64,000 nucleotides of DNA from Acetobacter peroxydans (GTDB taxonomy: Bacteria; Pseudomonadota; Alphaproteobacteria; Acetobacterales; Acetobacteraceae). The stretch is from contig NZ_BJMV01000003.1 of the NCBI RefSeq assembly GCF_006539345.1, positions 62,001 through 126,000 of the forward strand, given 5' to 3'. A program made the position numbers and the translations under genes. This document shows positions 26,810 to 35,358 of the stretch, piece after piece. The notes beneath the pieces were generated by a model, which saw nothing but the letters and a program-made list of their open reading frames with translations, did no database searches and was not told the DNA's origin. Position 1 is the stretch's first letter; each line of letters begins with the position of its first letter.

Positions 26810-27406
26810 ATGCACATACAGGTTTCCGGTAAACAGGTTGACCTTTCCAGTGCCCTGAAACATCGGGTCAACACCCATCTCGGCACGTTGGCTGAACGCT
26901 ATTTCGATAAAGCGCTGGAAGCGCAAGTGACATTCAGCCGGGCTCGCTCGTTCTTTACCTGCGACATCAATGTCCGCGCGGGTCGCGGCCTTGTTCTGCG
27001 CGGAGAGGGTGAAGCCTCGGACGCCAACGCCGCCTTTGACGATGCGGCAGAACATATCGCCAAGCGTCTACGCCGCTACCATCGCCGGGTCACAACGCAC
27101 AGCCGTACTACTGCACGGCAGGAAGCGCCTCAGAAAGCGCGCTCTTACATCCTGCGCCCGGTGGACGAGAGCCAGCAGGCGGCCGCGACAAATGAAGATC
27201 AGGCCCAGCCGGATGAAACCTATGCGACTGTCATTGCCGAGCAACCGACCGATATTCCCCTGCTCGCGGTCGGCGAGGCTGTGATGCGGCTTGATCTTTC
27301 GGGTAGCGATTTCATGCTGTTCCGCAATGCCGGAAACCAGCAGATCAGCCTCATATACCGACGGGACGACGGCAATATCGGCTGGGTGGACACTGCGCCT
27401 GTCTAA
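26810..27406 (+). CDS. hpf: Ribosome hibernation promoting factor, long form
   Basis: The 198-residue protein has the N-terminal S30AE domain (MHIQVSGKQVDLSSAL to about residue 105), which binds the decoding centre. A charged linker and a C-terminal domain (about 140-198) with FMLFRNAGNQQISLIYRRDDGNIGW follow; this second domain dimerises to make 100S ribosomes in long-form HPF. AAGGAG lies 9 bases upstream of the ATG; the frame is open further up but without a comparable signal. In many proteobacteria hpf follows rpoN; here rpoN is absent. Confidence 0.93.
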   Translation: MHIQVSGKQVDLSSALKHRVNTHLGTLAERYFDKALEAQVTFSRARSFFTCDINVRAGRGLVLRGEGEASDANAAFDDAAEHIAKRLRRYHRRVTTHSRTTARQEAPQKARSYILRPVDESQQAAATNEDQAQPDETYATVIAEQPTDIPLLAVGEAVMRLDLSGSDFMLFRNAGNQQISLIYRRDDGNIGWVDTAPV

Positions 27407-27419
27407 AGTCGCGCAACAC

Positions 27420-27459
27420 AAAAAAAGGGGCCGCTGTTAACGACCCCTTTCCTTTTTTC
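27420..27459. terminator. Bidirectional intrinsic terminator between hpf and the DUF1150 gene
   Basis: AAAGGGG (27424-27430) pairs with CCCCTTT (27444-27450). An A-run precedes it and a T-rich run (CCTTTTTT) follows on the plus strand, so both strands show stem plus T-tract. It lies 14-66 bases from the two convergent stops. Confidence 0.75.
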
Positions 27460-27472
27460 GTCCGGCCAACCC

Positions 27473-27736
27473 TTATTGAAGGGAAGCGGGCACCATATCG
27501 TTCTGCATAATGGCCCCCCACGCGGTTTCCATATCTTCCACCACGGCCAGAAGGGAGCCATCGGCAGCGTAAATAGCGCAGCCTTCCTCTCCATCATCCA
27601 TCGTCGCGGGCCGCATGTAAGCAACCTGCCGCAAGCCCAGAGAACGGAACTGGACATCCGAAAGCTGGCGCACATCAAGCAGCGGTTCGGCCTTCAGCAA
27701 CGCCGTGGCACGGCTGTTTTCACTTGCACTTTTCAT
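27473..27736 (-). CDS. DUF1150 family protein
   Basis: The 87-residue protein matches DUF1150, a small alphaproteobacterial family usually found directly after an hsp20 gene, as here. FRSLGLRQVAYMRP and the acidic GEEGCAIYAADGSLL block are the recognisable parts. It lies 21 bases downstream of the hsp20 gene, so a shared heat-inducible transcript is likely. Its function is not known. Confidence 0.8.
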   Translation of the reverse strand: MKSASENSRATALLKAEPLLDVRQLSDVQFRSLGLRQVAYMRPATMDDGEEGCAIYAADGSLLAVVEDMETAWGAIMQNDMVPASLQ

Positions 27737-27757
27737 GGCGTCCTCCTTCTTGCGTGC

Positions 27758-28249
27758 TCAGCTATCGCTCACATCCGTAACCGGACGAAGCACCCGGGCG
27801 GTAGAACGGGGCTTGAGTGTTGCGCCCGCCCGCTTCTGCCCACCCTGGATAATTTCGATCTGTCTAACCCGCACCTCGGGCTGAGGACGGAACAGATCAA
27901 TGTGCAGCAGGCCGTTATCGAGCCACGCACCGCCTGTTTCTATGCCTTCTGCCAGAACGAACGCCTTCTGAAACTGGCGTGAAGCAATGCCGCGATGCAG
28001 AAAGACCTTTTCTTCGCCGTCATCGGTCTGGCGACCACGGACTACAAGCTGGTTGTCTTCCTGAGTGATCTGCAGATCCTCCATACGAAAACCGGCGACA
28101 GCAAGCGTGATCCGCAGTCCATTCTGGGCGATCTGTTCGATATTGTAGGGCGGATAGCCATCTCCCGCCCCTTTTCCCGCCCGTTCGAGCATCTGTTCAA
28201 GATGGTCGAACCCCAAAAACATGGGCGACCCGAAAAGCCTGCCTGACAT
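27758..28249 (-). CDS. Small heat-shock protein, Hsp20/IbpA family
   Basis: The 163-residue holdase has an N-terminal MFLGFDHLEQMLERA segment, then an alpha-crystallin domain (about residues 38-130): PPYNIEQI, LRITLAVAGF, and LVVRGRQTDDGEEKVFLHRGIASRQFQKAFVL, typical of IbpA-type class A sHsps, with an Arg/Pro-rich tail. These proteins hold unfolding proteins for later refolding by DnaK/ClpB. AGGAGG lies about 11 bases upstream of the start. The 5' leader can fold (28284-28314) and a candidate RpoH promoter lies at 28322-28349. Confidence 0.92.
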   Translation of the reverse strand: MSGRLFGSPMFLGFDHLEQMLERAGKGAGDGYPPYNIEQIAQNGLRITLAVAGFRMEDLQITQEDNQLVVRGRQTDDGEEKVFLHRGIASRQFQKAFVLAEGIETGGAWLDNGLLHIDLFRPQPEVRVRQIEIIQGGQKRAGATLKPRSTARVLRPVTDVSDS

Positions 28250-28283
28250 GGTATAGAAGCCTCCTCCTTCCTGAGCGAGACAA

Positions 28284-28314
28284 AAAGCCAGACCCGTAAC
28301 GGCATCCCGGCTTT
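28284..28314 (-). promoter_or_regulatory. Hairpin in the hsp20 leader (possible RNA thermometer element)
   Basis: On the minus strand AAAGCC and GGCTTT (28309-28314 and 28284-28289) enclose a smaller CCG/CGG hairpin. This lies between the putative promoter and the Shine-Dalgarno region. Alphaproteobacterial hsp20 leaders often carry ROSE-type thermometers, but I cannot show the diagnostic pairing over the Shine-Dalgarno by eye. Confidence 0.3.
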
Positions 28315-28321
28315 GTTAACG

Positions 28322-28349
28322 ATATGGGACGTTCCGCCCCGTACGCAAC
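28322..28349 (-). promoter_or_regulatory. Candidate heat-shock (RpoH) promoter for hsp20
   Basis: Read on the minus strand there is GTTG, 17 bases, then CCCATAT. This resembles the alphaproteobacterial RpoH pattern CTTG-N17-CYTATNT, with one difference in each element. It sits about 75 bases upstream of the hsp20 start. Confidence 0.4.
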
Positions 28350-28571
28350 CCCGCCTCGCTATATATGGTAGGATTGCCCGCTTTTTGGCCTACACTCTGT
28401 GGCCACGGAGTGACAGAAGCCCGTACGCCCCGTGCCAAGACAAGATGCCGAACGGCAGACACACGCAGGAAACATCCAGAGCCTTGCACGCTGTCGCAAG
28501 GCGACGACTTTGTCGCGCTCAGGCCGCTTTTCCTCTGGCATCTGCCCGGACAGAAGGCTAAATCCGGCCTT

Positions 28572-29132
28572 ATGACAGACGCAACTCTTACCAATGCCGC
28601 CTTTGCCGCAGCAGCAGCCCAGGCGGCTCCGCTTGAAATCCTGACGCCGCCGCACCCGACGCTCCGCCAGAAGGCCCGCCTCGTGCGCCCTGAGGACATG
28701 CAGGACATCCGCGCTGCGCTGCCGGGCATGTTCGCCGCCATGTACGCGGCCCCCGGTATCGGTCTGGCCGCTCCGCAGGTGGGTATCAGCCAGCGTTTCC
28801 TGCTGGTTGATCTGGGCGAAAAAGACGCGCGCGATCCGCTGATCATGATCAACCCCGAGATCATCCGTGAAAGCGACGCCATGAATGTACACGAGGAAGG
28901 CTGTCTGTCACTGCCCAACCAGTATGCCGAAGTCGCCCGCCCCGAAAGTGTGCGTGTACGCTGGATCGGCGTTGATGGCGCAACCATCGAGCGTGACGCG
29001 AGCGGCCTGCTGGCCACCTGTATCCAGCATGAAATAGACCATCTCGAAGGCGTGCTGTTCGTGGATCATCTGTCCAACCTGCGCCGCAACATGATCCTGC
29101 GTCGGCTGGCCAAGGAACTGAAGCGCACCTAG
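28572..29132 (+). CDS. def: Peptide deformylase
   Basis: The 186-residue metalloenzyme removes the formyl group from nascent peptides. All three signature motifs are present: GIGLAAPQVG (motif 1), EGCLSLP (motif 2, metal-binding Cys) and HEIDHLEGVLF (motif 3, HExxH). The open frame extends upstream to 28365, but ATG 28572 gives a normal-length enzyme with a short Ala-rich N-terminus. It is followed by fmt and truA; def-fmt is the classic pairing of the formylation cycle. Confidence 0.95.
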   Translation: MTDATLTNAAFAAAAAQAAPLEILTPPHPTLRQKARLVRPEDMQDIRAALPGMFAAMYAAPGIGLAAPQVGISQRFLLVDLGEKDARDPLIMINPEIIRESDAMNVHEEGCLSLPNQYAEVARPESVRVRWIGVDGATIERDASGLLATCIQHEIDHLEGVLFVDHLSNLRRNMILRRLAKELKRT

Positions 29133-29165
29133 CCCCGCAAGCCCGTTAGCAGAAAGCCCCGGTTC

Positions 29166-30107
29166 ATGCGTCTTGTCTTCATGGGCACGCCCGATTTCGC
29201 TGTCCCCGCCCTGCGCGCGCTGCACGCACATGGGCATGATATCGCCGCCGTCTATTCCCAGCCGCCCCGCCCCGCAGGCCGGGGCAAGGCCATGCGTCCC
29301 TCCCCCGTACAATGCGCCGCCGAAGAACTGGGGCTGACAGTACGTCACCCCGTTTCCCTGCGCGCCAGCCCGGCGGAGTGGGAAGCCTTTGCTGCACTGA
29401 AGGCCGACGCCGCCATCGTGGCGGCCTATGGGCTGATCCTCCCGCCCGCGATGCTGGCAGCCCCACGGCTTGGCTGCCTGAACATCCACGCCAGCCTGCT
29501 GCCGCGCTGGCGTGGAGCCTCCCCCATCCAGAGCGCCATTCTGGCAGGGGATACAGAAAGCGGCGTGACCATCATGCAGATGGAAGCCGGGCTGGATACA
29601 GGCCCCATGCTGCGGGCCGACAGCGTGCCCATTACCGCCGTCACAACCGCCACAACCCTGCATGACCAGCTTGCCCTCATGGGGGCGGAGCTGGTGCTGC
29701 ATGTGCTGGCCGAAGGGGCAGCCCCCCAGCCACAGCCAGAAGATGGCGTAACCTACGCCCCCCGCCTGACGCGTGAGGACGGTCGCATCAACTGGCAGGA
29801 AAGTGCTGCGGCCATCGACCGCCGTATCCGCGCACTCACCCCTTGGCCCGGCACGTTCACCACCCTGCCCGATGGCACGGTCATCAAGATCGGCGCGGCC
29901 ATTCCTGACAACAGGGCCTCGGCCTCTAACGCGCCACCCGGCACCATTCTGGACGAGCACCTGACCATCGCCTGCGGCGAAGGGTCCATCCGCCTGCTGA
30001 CGCTGCAACGCCCCGGGCGCGGCATGATGCAGGCCGATGCCTTCCAGCGCGGCCAGAGCCTGCCCGTCGGACTGCGTCTGGGAGAGGCCACCGCCCCCCA
30101 TGACTGA
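29166..30107 (+). CDS. fmt: Methionyl-tRNA formyltransferase
   Basis: The 313-residue enzyme formylates initiator Met-tRNA using 10-formyl-tetrahydrofolate. The N-terminal formyltransferase domain opens MRLVFMGTPDFAVPAL and has CLNIHASLLPRWRGASPI with the catalytic Asn and His, plus GDTESGVTIMQM with the active-site region and D of GLDTGPML. The C-terminal OB-like domain starts near residue 205 (APRLTREDGRINW). Its end overlaps truA by 8 bases. Confidence 0.95.
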   Translation: MRLVFMGTPDFAVPALRALHAHGHDIAAVYSQPPRPAGRGKAMRPSPVQCAAEELGLTVRHPVSLRASPAEWEAFAALKADAAIVAAYGLILPPAMLAAPRLGCLNIHASLLPRWRGASPIQSAILAGDTESGVTIMQMEAGLDTGPMLRADSVPITAVTTATTLHDQLALMGAELVLHVLAEGAAPQPQPEDGVTYAPRLTREDGRINWQESAAAIDRRIRALTPWPGTFTTLPDGTVIKIGAAIPDNRASASNAPPGTILDEHLTIACGEGSIRLLTLQRPGRGMMQADAFQRGQSLPVGLRLGEATAPHD

Positions 30108-30888
30108 CGAGGTCGCCATCCAGCGCTGGGCTGTCAGGATTGAATATGACGGTGCAGGGCTTGTCGGCTGGCAGCGTCAGTCTTCCGGGCTGTCCGTCCA
30201 GGCCCTGCTGGAAGATGCCGCAAGCCGACTGGCTGGCGGTGCGCCTGTCGGCAGCATTACCGCCGGACGGACAGATGCGGGCGTGCACGCGTTGGCACAG
30301 GTCGCGCATCTGGACTTTCCCGCCGGGCTGAAACTGACACCCCATGCCGTGCGAGAAGGGCTCAGCTTTCACCTCAAGCCCCATGCGGTTGTCGTGACAA
30401 AGGCGGCTCCCGTCGCACTTGAGTGGAACGCCCGGTTTTCCGCCACATGGCGGGCTTATCGGTACCGTATTCTCAACCGCCGTGCCCGCCCGGCTCTGGC
30501 GGCAGGCCATGTCTGGCACGTCAAATCTCCGCTGGATGCCGAACGGATGCACGAGGCCGCCAGCCTGCTTCTGGGCAGGCACGATTTCACCTCGTTCCGT
30601 GCCGCCGCCTGTCAGGCCAAAAGCCCCCTGCGCACACTCGATCATCTGGCCGTGCGGCGCGAAGGCGATGAAATCGTGATTACGGCGCAGGCCCGTTCTT
30701 TCCTGCACCATCAGGTTCGCAATATGGTGGGCACGCTCAAGCTGGTCGGCAGCGGGCAATGGACGCCCGAACGGGTCACACAAGCGCTGGAAGCCCGCGA
30801 CCGCTCAGCCGCTGGGCCAACCGCCCCAGCGGAAGGGCTTTACTTGAGTGGCGTCGGCTACGACCCCGACCCGTTTTCCCGGCAATAA
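30100..30888 (+). CDS. truA: tRNA pseudouridine synthase A
   Basis: The 262-residue enzyme isomerises uridines 38-40 of tRNA. It opens with RWAVRIEYDGAGLVGWQRQ, has the catalytic aspartate in GRTDAGVHAL near residue 53, and FSATWRAYRYRIL and ARSFLHHQVRNMVGTL, all TruA signatures. ATG 30100 lies inside the end of fmt and gives the expected length; the frame opens earlier at 30037 within fmt, which is less likely. Confidence 0.95.
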   Translation: MTDEVAIQRWAVRIEYDGAGLVGWQRQSSGLSVQALLEDAASRLAGGAPVGSITAGRTDAGVHALAQVAHLDFPAGLKLTPHAVREGLSFHLKPHAVVVTKAAPVALEWNARFSATWRAYRYRILNRRARPALAAGHVWHVKSPLDAERMHEAASLLLGRHDFTSFRAAACQAKSPLRTLDHLAVRREGDEIVITAQARSFLHHQVRNMVGTLKLVGSGQWTPERVTQALEARDRSAAGPTAPAEGLYLSGVGYDPDPFSRQ

Positions 30889-30969
30889 AACTGTAGCCGA
30901 AGACCCGCCAGTCCACCCGCTATAAAAACTGAACCGACCCGCTCCGCGCAGCCCGGCAGCAGCCTTTGC

Positions 30970-31572
30970 TCAGTGCTGCGTGCTGCTCACCATGGGCTGC
31001 AAGATGTCGTGCATGAACAGGTAGTGAGGCGGGAACAAAGCAGCGATCGCATACAGCGCGAAACACGCCAGCAACACGGACAGGTACAGCACAATAGCGC
31101 GACCCGCGCCCAGTTCCAGCCCAACCCGCGCCACAAACCACTGCAGCCACATTTCATACGCTGTCGCCACAAAAACCAGAGCCACCATAAAGGCCGGTTC
31201 TTTGACCAGCGCCGGGAACAGCAACACGGCCAGAATGGTGCAGGTCAGTGAAACCAGCACGATCATCCAGTTGCACCAGGTCGCGGCTGTCATGTAGCGC
31301 AGCCATAACCCCTCACGCCCCCAGTGCCGGGCGTAGGCGTGGGTAACGACCAGCGGCACCAGCAGAGCGCAGAATGACAGCAGCAGCTTGACCAGTTCCA
31401 TAACTTTGTCGGGCTGGAGGAACACCTGCAGGCCGCCCACCAACACAAAAGCAAGCTGGGGCGCCATGGCCGCACCAAGAGCATTGGTTGTGCCTTCGAA
31501 AAACGCGAGCCCTTCCTTACGACCAGAGGACAGCAGCAGCATACCCTGTATGATGCGCTTGACTGTGCTCAT
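30970..31572 (-). CDS. Multi-span membrane protein of unknown function
   Basis: The 200-residue protein has about five or six hydrophobic segments. An amphipathic N-terminus, KRIIQGMLLLSSGRKEGLAFF, precedes the first span, and the arrangement recalls Yip1-like small membrane proteins, though I cannot assign a family. GTG 31599 is an alternative start that would overlap the dapE stop by 10 bases and has GAGAGG just upstream; ATG 31572 lies just after dapE. Either way it follows dapE as the last gene of that minus-strand operon. Confidence 0.6.
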   Translation of the reverse strand: MSTVKRIIQGMLLLSSGRKEGLAFFEGTTNALGAAMAPQLAFVLVGGLQVFLQPDKVMELVKLLLSFCALLVPLVVTHAYARHWGREGLWLRYMTAATWCNWMIVLVSLTCTILAVLLFPALVKEPAFMVALVFVATAYEMWLQWFVARVGLELGAGRAIVLYLSVLLACFALYAIAALFPPHYLFMHDILQPMVSSTQH

Positions 31573-31589
31573 CGGTTTACCGTCTGGAA

Positions 31590-32783
31590 TCACGCGCACA
31601 CCTCTCGCAGAAAAGTCTCGTAAATACTGGTCAGTTTCTCAAGATCATCCACCGAGGCGTGTTCATCCACCTTGTGGATGCTGGCCCCAACCAGCCCGAA
31701 CTCGGAAACCGGGCAGTACTGCGCAATAAAGCGTGCGTCTGACGTGCCGCCCCCGGTGTCCAGCGCGGGCTCCAGCCCTGTCACCTGCTGGATGGCGGAT
31801 ACCAGCGCACGGGTTTCACGCCCCGGCTGGGTCAGGAAGGACTCGCCACTGATTGTGGCCGTAACTGTCGAACGCGGCGCATGTTGACGACACAGGGTTT
31901 CAATCCATCCGATTAGCGACGCCCCTGTATGCAGGTCGTTAAAGCGGATGTTCAACCGCGCCTGCGCGCGCGCGGGAATGACATTGGTCGCATCGTTACC
32001 GATGTCGATACTGGTCACCTGCAGGGATGAGGGCTCGAAATACTGGGTGCCGTGATCCAGCGGCGTGGCGCGCAGGGCCTCGAGCACCGCCAGCAGGCGA
32101 TGCACGGGATTATCCGCCCGGTGTGGATAGGCCACATGCCCCTGCGTGCCCTCGACCACGATCTGCGCGTTCAGACTGCCGCGCCGTCCGACCTTGACCA
32201 TCTCGCCCAGCACCCGTGGGTTGGTCGGCTCACCCACCAGACAGTAATCGGGTATCTGATCGTGGGCCTGCATCCATTCCAGCACCTTACAGGTGCCGTA
32301 GGTCGCCGGGCCTTCCTCGTCGCCTGTAATCAGCAGGCTTATCGAACCCGGCACGCCACCAGCAACCACCTGCCGCGCCACCGCAGCCACAAAAGCCGCA
32401 ATGCCGCCTTTCATGTCGCACGCGCCGCGCCCGTAAAGCAGGCCATCGGCAATCCGGGCCTCATAAGGCGGGTAGCGCCAGTCTTCCACACGGCCGGGAG
32501 GCACCACATCGGTATGGCCAGCGTAGCAGATATGCGGCCCGCCCGTGCCCAGACGGGCAAAGAAATTGGGGGTACGTTCCGCACCCTCGCCATAGGGCAG
32601 ATGGGTAACGGAAAAACCCAGAGCTTCCAGCATGGCGGCGAGAAGCCGCTGGCTTTCCCCCGGATCGGGGGAAACGGAAGGCAGGCGAATCAGCGCCTGC
32701 GCCACGGCCACAGGGTTGGACAGATCATCCGGCCGCCAAGTTCCGGCCGCGCAGGCTGCGCCATCTGTGGTCATTTCCGTCAT
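31590..32783 (-). CDS. dapE: Succinyl-diaminopimelate desuccinylase
   Basis: The 397-residue M20-family enzyme releases succinate from N-succinyl-L,L-diaminopimelate on the way to meso-DAP and lysine. Metal-site motifs are YAGHTDVVPPG near residue 85, GRGACDMKGGIAAF, and the catalytic GDEEGPATYG. The C-terminal TGGGTSDARFIAQY supplies another ligand region. GGAGGAG lies 9 bases upstream of the start. It follows dapD after a 21-base gap. About 20 N-terminal residues precede the usual start of the fold. Confidence 0.95.
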   Translation of the reverse strand: MTEMTTDGAACAAGTWRPDDLSNPVAVAQALIRLPSVSPDPGESQRLLAAMLEALGFSVTHLPYGEGAERTPNFFARLGTGGPHICYAGHTDVVPPGRVEDWRYPPYEARIADGLLYGRGACDMKGGIAAFVAAVARQVVAGGVPGSISLLITGDEEGPATYGTCKVLEWMQAHDQIPDYCLVGEPTNPRVLGEMVKVGRRGSLNAQIVVEGTQGHVAYPHRADNPVHRLLAVLEALRATPLDHGTQYFEPSSLQVTSIDIGNDATNVIPARAQARLNIRFNDLHTGASLIGWIETLCRQHAPRSTVTATISGESFLTQPGRETRALVSAIQQVTGLEPALDTGGGTSDARFIAQYCPVSEFGLVGASIHKVDEHASVDDLEKLTSIYETFLREVCA

Positions 32784-32804
32784 GCCGGAATCTCCTCCGC
32801 GCGC

Positions 32805-33653
32805 TTAGTCACGCAGCAGTTCGTTGATCGACGTCTTGGAGCGGGTGCGCTCGTCAACGCGCTTGACGATAACCGCGCAGGCCAGCGCCGGATTGGGGCG
32901 GCCATCCGCACCAACCGGGTTGGAAGACGGCATGGTGCCCGGCACCACCACCGAATAGGCCGGCACCCGGCCCATATAGATTTCGCCCGTCGCGCGATCG
33001 ACAATCTTGGTCGACGCCCCGAGGAAAACCCCCATGGACAGCACGGAGCCACGCTCCACAATCACGCCTTCCGCCACTTCCGAGCGCGCACCGATAAAGC
33101 AGTCGTCCTCGATGATGACGGGTGCGGCCTGCAGGGGTTCCAGCACGCCGCCAATGCCCGCGCCGCCACTGATATGGCAGTTACGGCCGATCTGCGCGCA
33201 GCTCCCGACAGTCGCCCAGGTATCCACCATGGTGCCGCTACCCACATGCGCGCCAACATTGACAAAGCTCGGCATCAGCACAGCGCCCGGCGCGATATAG
33301 GCCGAACGACGGACAACAGCACCCGGCACCACGCGGAAACCTGCGGCATCAAAGCGCGCCTGATCCCAGCCCGCGAATTTCAGCGGCACCTTGTCGTAAG
33401 CCGGTGCACCGGCGGCCCCAGCGGGCATGACCACGCTATCATTCAGACGGAAAGAAAGCAGAACCGCCTTTTTCAGCCATTCATGCACCACCCAGCCACC
33501 GTCATGCGGGGCCGCAACGCGCAGCTTGCCGGAATCCAGCGCATCCAGCGCGCTTTCAATGGCCGCACGATCAGCCCCCTGCGTGGCCGAGGAAATAGCC
33601 TCACGGTTTTCCCAAAGGGTTTCAATATGCGCGCGGAGAGTTTCGTGAGTCAT
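32805..33653 (-). CDS. dapD: Tetrahydrodipicolinate N-succinyltransferase
   Basis: The 282-residue hexapeptide-repeat enzyme succinylates tetrahydrodipicolinate using succinyl-CoA. The helical N-terminal domain (about residues 1-100) contains [20 protein letters not shown]. The left-handed beta-helix starts near [29 protein letters not shown] and includes [16 protein letters not shown]. The length and motifs match DapD. With dapE it shows that this organism uses the succinylase branch of DAP synthesis. Confidence 0.95.
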   Translation of the reverse strand: MTHETLRAHIETLWENREAISSATQGADRAAIESALDALDSGKLRVAAPHDGGWVVHEWLKKAVLLSFRLNDSVVMPAGAAGAPAYDKVPLKFAGWDQARFDAAGFRVVPGAVVRRSAYIAPGAVLMPSFVNVGAHVGSGTMVDTWATVGSCAQIGRNCHISGGAGIGGVLEPLQAAPVIIEDDCFIGARSEVAEGVIVERGSVLSMGVFLGASTKIVDRATGEIYMGRVPAYSVVVPGTMPSSNPVGADGRPNPALACAVIVKRVDERTRSKTSINELLRD

Positions 33654-33708
33654 AACACACCGTTTGATGAAAAATGGGCCAGAAAAAAAACAGATCGCCA
33701 GAAACGAA

Positions 33709-33730
33709 GGGCGGCTAAGCCGCCCCCTTT
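33709..33730 (-). terminator. Hairpin downstream of argB
   Basis: GGGCGGC (33709-33715) pairs with GCCGCCC (33719-33725) around a 3-base loop, directly after the argB stop. On the minus strand it is preceded by an A-run and followed by TTCGTTTC, and a run of eight T follows about 20 bases further. This would separate argB from dapD. Confidence 0.6.
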
Positions 33731-34648
33731 TTAGTCAGCGCGGATCAGGGTACCGGAACCCGATGCCGTAAACAGTTCCAACAGGCAGGCATGAGGAATA
33801 CGCCCGTCGATAATGACGGCCGCCCTCGCCCCCGCCTGTACCGCTTCGATACAGGTTTCCACCTTGGGGATCATCCCGCCGGTAATCACGCCGTCCTGAA
33901 TAGCCTTGCGGGCCTCGGTCGCGGTCAGTTCGGGAATGAGCTTGCCCTGCGCATCCAGCACCCCGGCCACATCCGTCAGCATCAGCAGGCGGGTAGCGTG
34001 CACCGCTCCTGCGACCGCTCCGGCTGCGGTATCGGCGTTGATGTTATAGGTCGCGCCGTCTTCACCCAGCCCCACAGGGGCGATCACCGGAATAAGGCCA
34101 GACCCCGACAGCGCGTAGATCACGCGCGGGTCCACCTTGACCGGTTCCCCCACAAAGCCCAGGTCCAGCACGCGCTCGATCTCGCTGTCGGTATCGCGCA
34201 CCGTCCGCTTGAGCTTGCGGGCGGTAATCATCTTGCCGTCCTTGCCCGAAATGCCGACCGCCAGCGCACCGGCCGCACAGATCAGTTCCGCCACTTCCTT
34301 GTTGACGGACCCGGCCAGAACCATCTCGATCACGTCCACCATATTGGCGTCGGTCACGCGCAGGCCATCGACAAAGGAGGAAGGAATATCGAGCCGCTTG
34401 AGCATCTGGTTGATCTGCGGCCCGCCGCCGTGCACCACCACCGGGTTGATGCCAATCAGCTTGAGCAGTGCGATATCCCGCCCGAATGTTCGGGCCAGAT
34501 CGCTGTTACCCATGGCATGGCCACCGTATTTGACCACGATGGTATCACCCGCATAGCGACGCAGATACGGCAGCGCACCTGCCAGAACGGCGGCCTCCTG
34601 TGCCGCATCAAGCTGAAGACCGGGAGAAGGAACCTGAGGTTCGGTCAT
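33731..34648 (-). CDS. argB: Acetylglutamate kinase
   Basis: The 305-residue amino-acid kinase phosphorylates N-acetylglutamate in arginine synthesis. Visible motifs are VVKYGGHAM near residue 43 (phosphate-binding lysine), [10 protein letters not shown] (acetylglutamate/ATP region) and the [10 protein letters not shown] block near residue 250. The frame reaches a GTG at 34690 that overlaps the engB stop as GTGA. ATG 34648 is preferred because AGGA lies 9 bases upstream, but the coupled GTG cannot be excluded. Confidence 0.94.
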   Translation of the reverse strand: MTEPQVPSPGLQLDAAQEAAVLAGALPYLRRYAGDTIVVKYGGHAMGNSDLARTFGRDIALLKLIGINPVVVHGGGPQINQMLKRLDIPSSFVDGLRVTDANMVDVIEMVLAGSVNKEVAELICAAGALAVGISGKDGKMITARKLKRTVRDTDSEIERVLDLGFVGEPVKVDPRVIYALSGSGLIPVIAPVGLGEDGATYNINADTAAGAVAGAVHATRLLMLTDVAGVLDAQGKLIPELTATEARKAIQDGVITGGMIPKVETCIEAVQAGARAAVIIDGRIPHACLLELFTASGSGTLIRAD

Positions 34649-34686
34649 GTTCTGCAGTCCTGTTTGTCGTCTGTCCGCCACTCTGC

Positions 34687-35358
34687 TCACGGCAGAGCAA
34701 ATTCCGCAAGTTCGGCCCGGAGCGCTTCCATACCCAGCCCGGTCTGGCTGCTTGTCAGCGTCAGATATGGGAAAGCTGCCGGGTGTTTGGCAATGACTGC
34801 CTCCACCTCGGCCTGCTTGCGGGCGAGCGGGCCGGGTTTGACATCGTCACATTTGGTCAGCACGACCTGAAAACTGACTGCCGCACGGTCAAGCAGGTCC
34901 ATGACCTCACGATCATGGGTTTTAAGCTCCACCCGCGCATCAAGCAGGAGCACGACGCGGCGCAGCACCGGGCGGCCGCGCAGGTAGTCGAACATCATGT
35001 CCTGCCAGTCTTCCTTGACTGACTTCGCGGCCCGCGCATAGCCGTAGCCCGGCATGTCCACCAGCATCAGCCGCCCAGCCAGATCAAAGAAATTGAGCTG
35101 CTTGGTACGCCCCGGCTCGGAAGAGGCGCGCGCAAGGGTCTTACGCCCCGTCAGGGCATTGACCAGACTGGACTTACCCACATTGGAGCGCCCGGCAAAT
35201 GCGATTTCAGGCAGCGTCAACGGCGGAAGCTGCCCCAGCTTCTGCGCACCGAACACAAAGTCGCATGAACCGGCAAAAAGCCGCCGCCCGTTTTCCAGAG
35301 CGGCGGCAATGTCGAGATCATCCTTCAGTTCCCTGAAGGTGGTAGGGCCGGTGTTCAT
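34687..35358 (-). CDS. engB: Ribosome biogenesis GTPase EngB (YihA/YsxC)
   Basis: The 223-residue TrmE-Era-EngA-EngB-like GTPase assists 50S assembly. G1 is [14 protein letters not shown] near residue 52, G3 is DMPGYG, and G4 is [20 protein letters not shown] is the family signature. Its ATG overlaps the yidC stop (ATGA), and the yidC-engB-argB order points to one operon. Confidence 0.95.
   Translation of the reverse strand: MNTGPTTFRELKDDLDIAAALENGRRLFAGSCDFVFGAQKLGQLPPLTLPEIAFAGRSNVGKSSLVNALTGRKTLARASSEPGRTKQLNFFDLAGRLMLVDMPGYGYARAAKSVKEDWQDMMFDYLRGRPVLRRVVLLLDARVELKTHDREVMDLLDRAAVSFQVVLTKCDDVKPGPLARKQAEVEAVIAKHPAAFPYLTLTSSQTGLGMEALRAELAEFALP

Noticed and set aside
32052..33734. 560-codon plus-strand frame
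   Set aside because: It is antisense to dapE and dapD, both of which have complete motif sets; the plus product is His/Arg-rich low-complexity typical of shadow frames.
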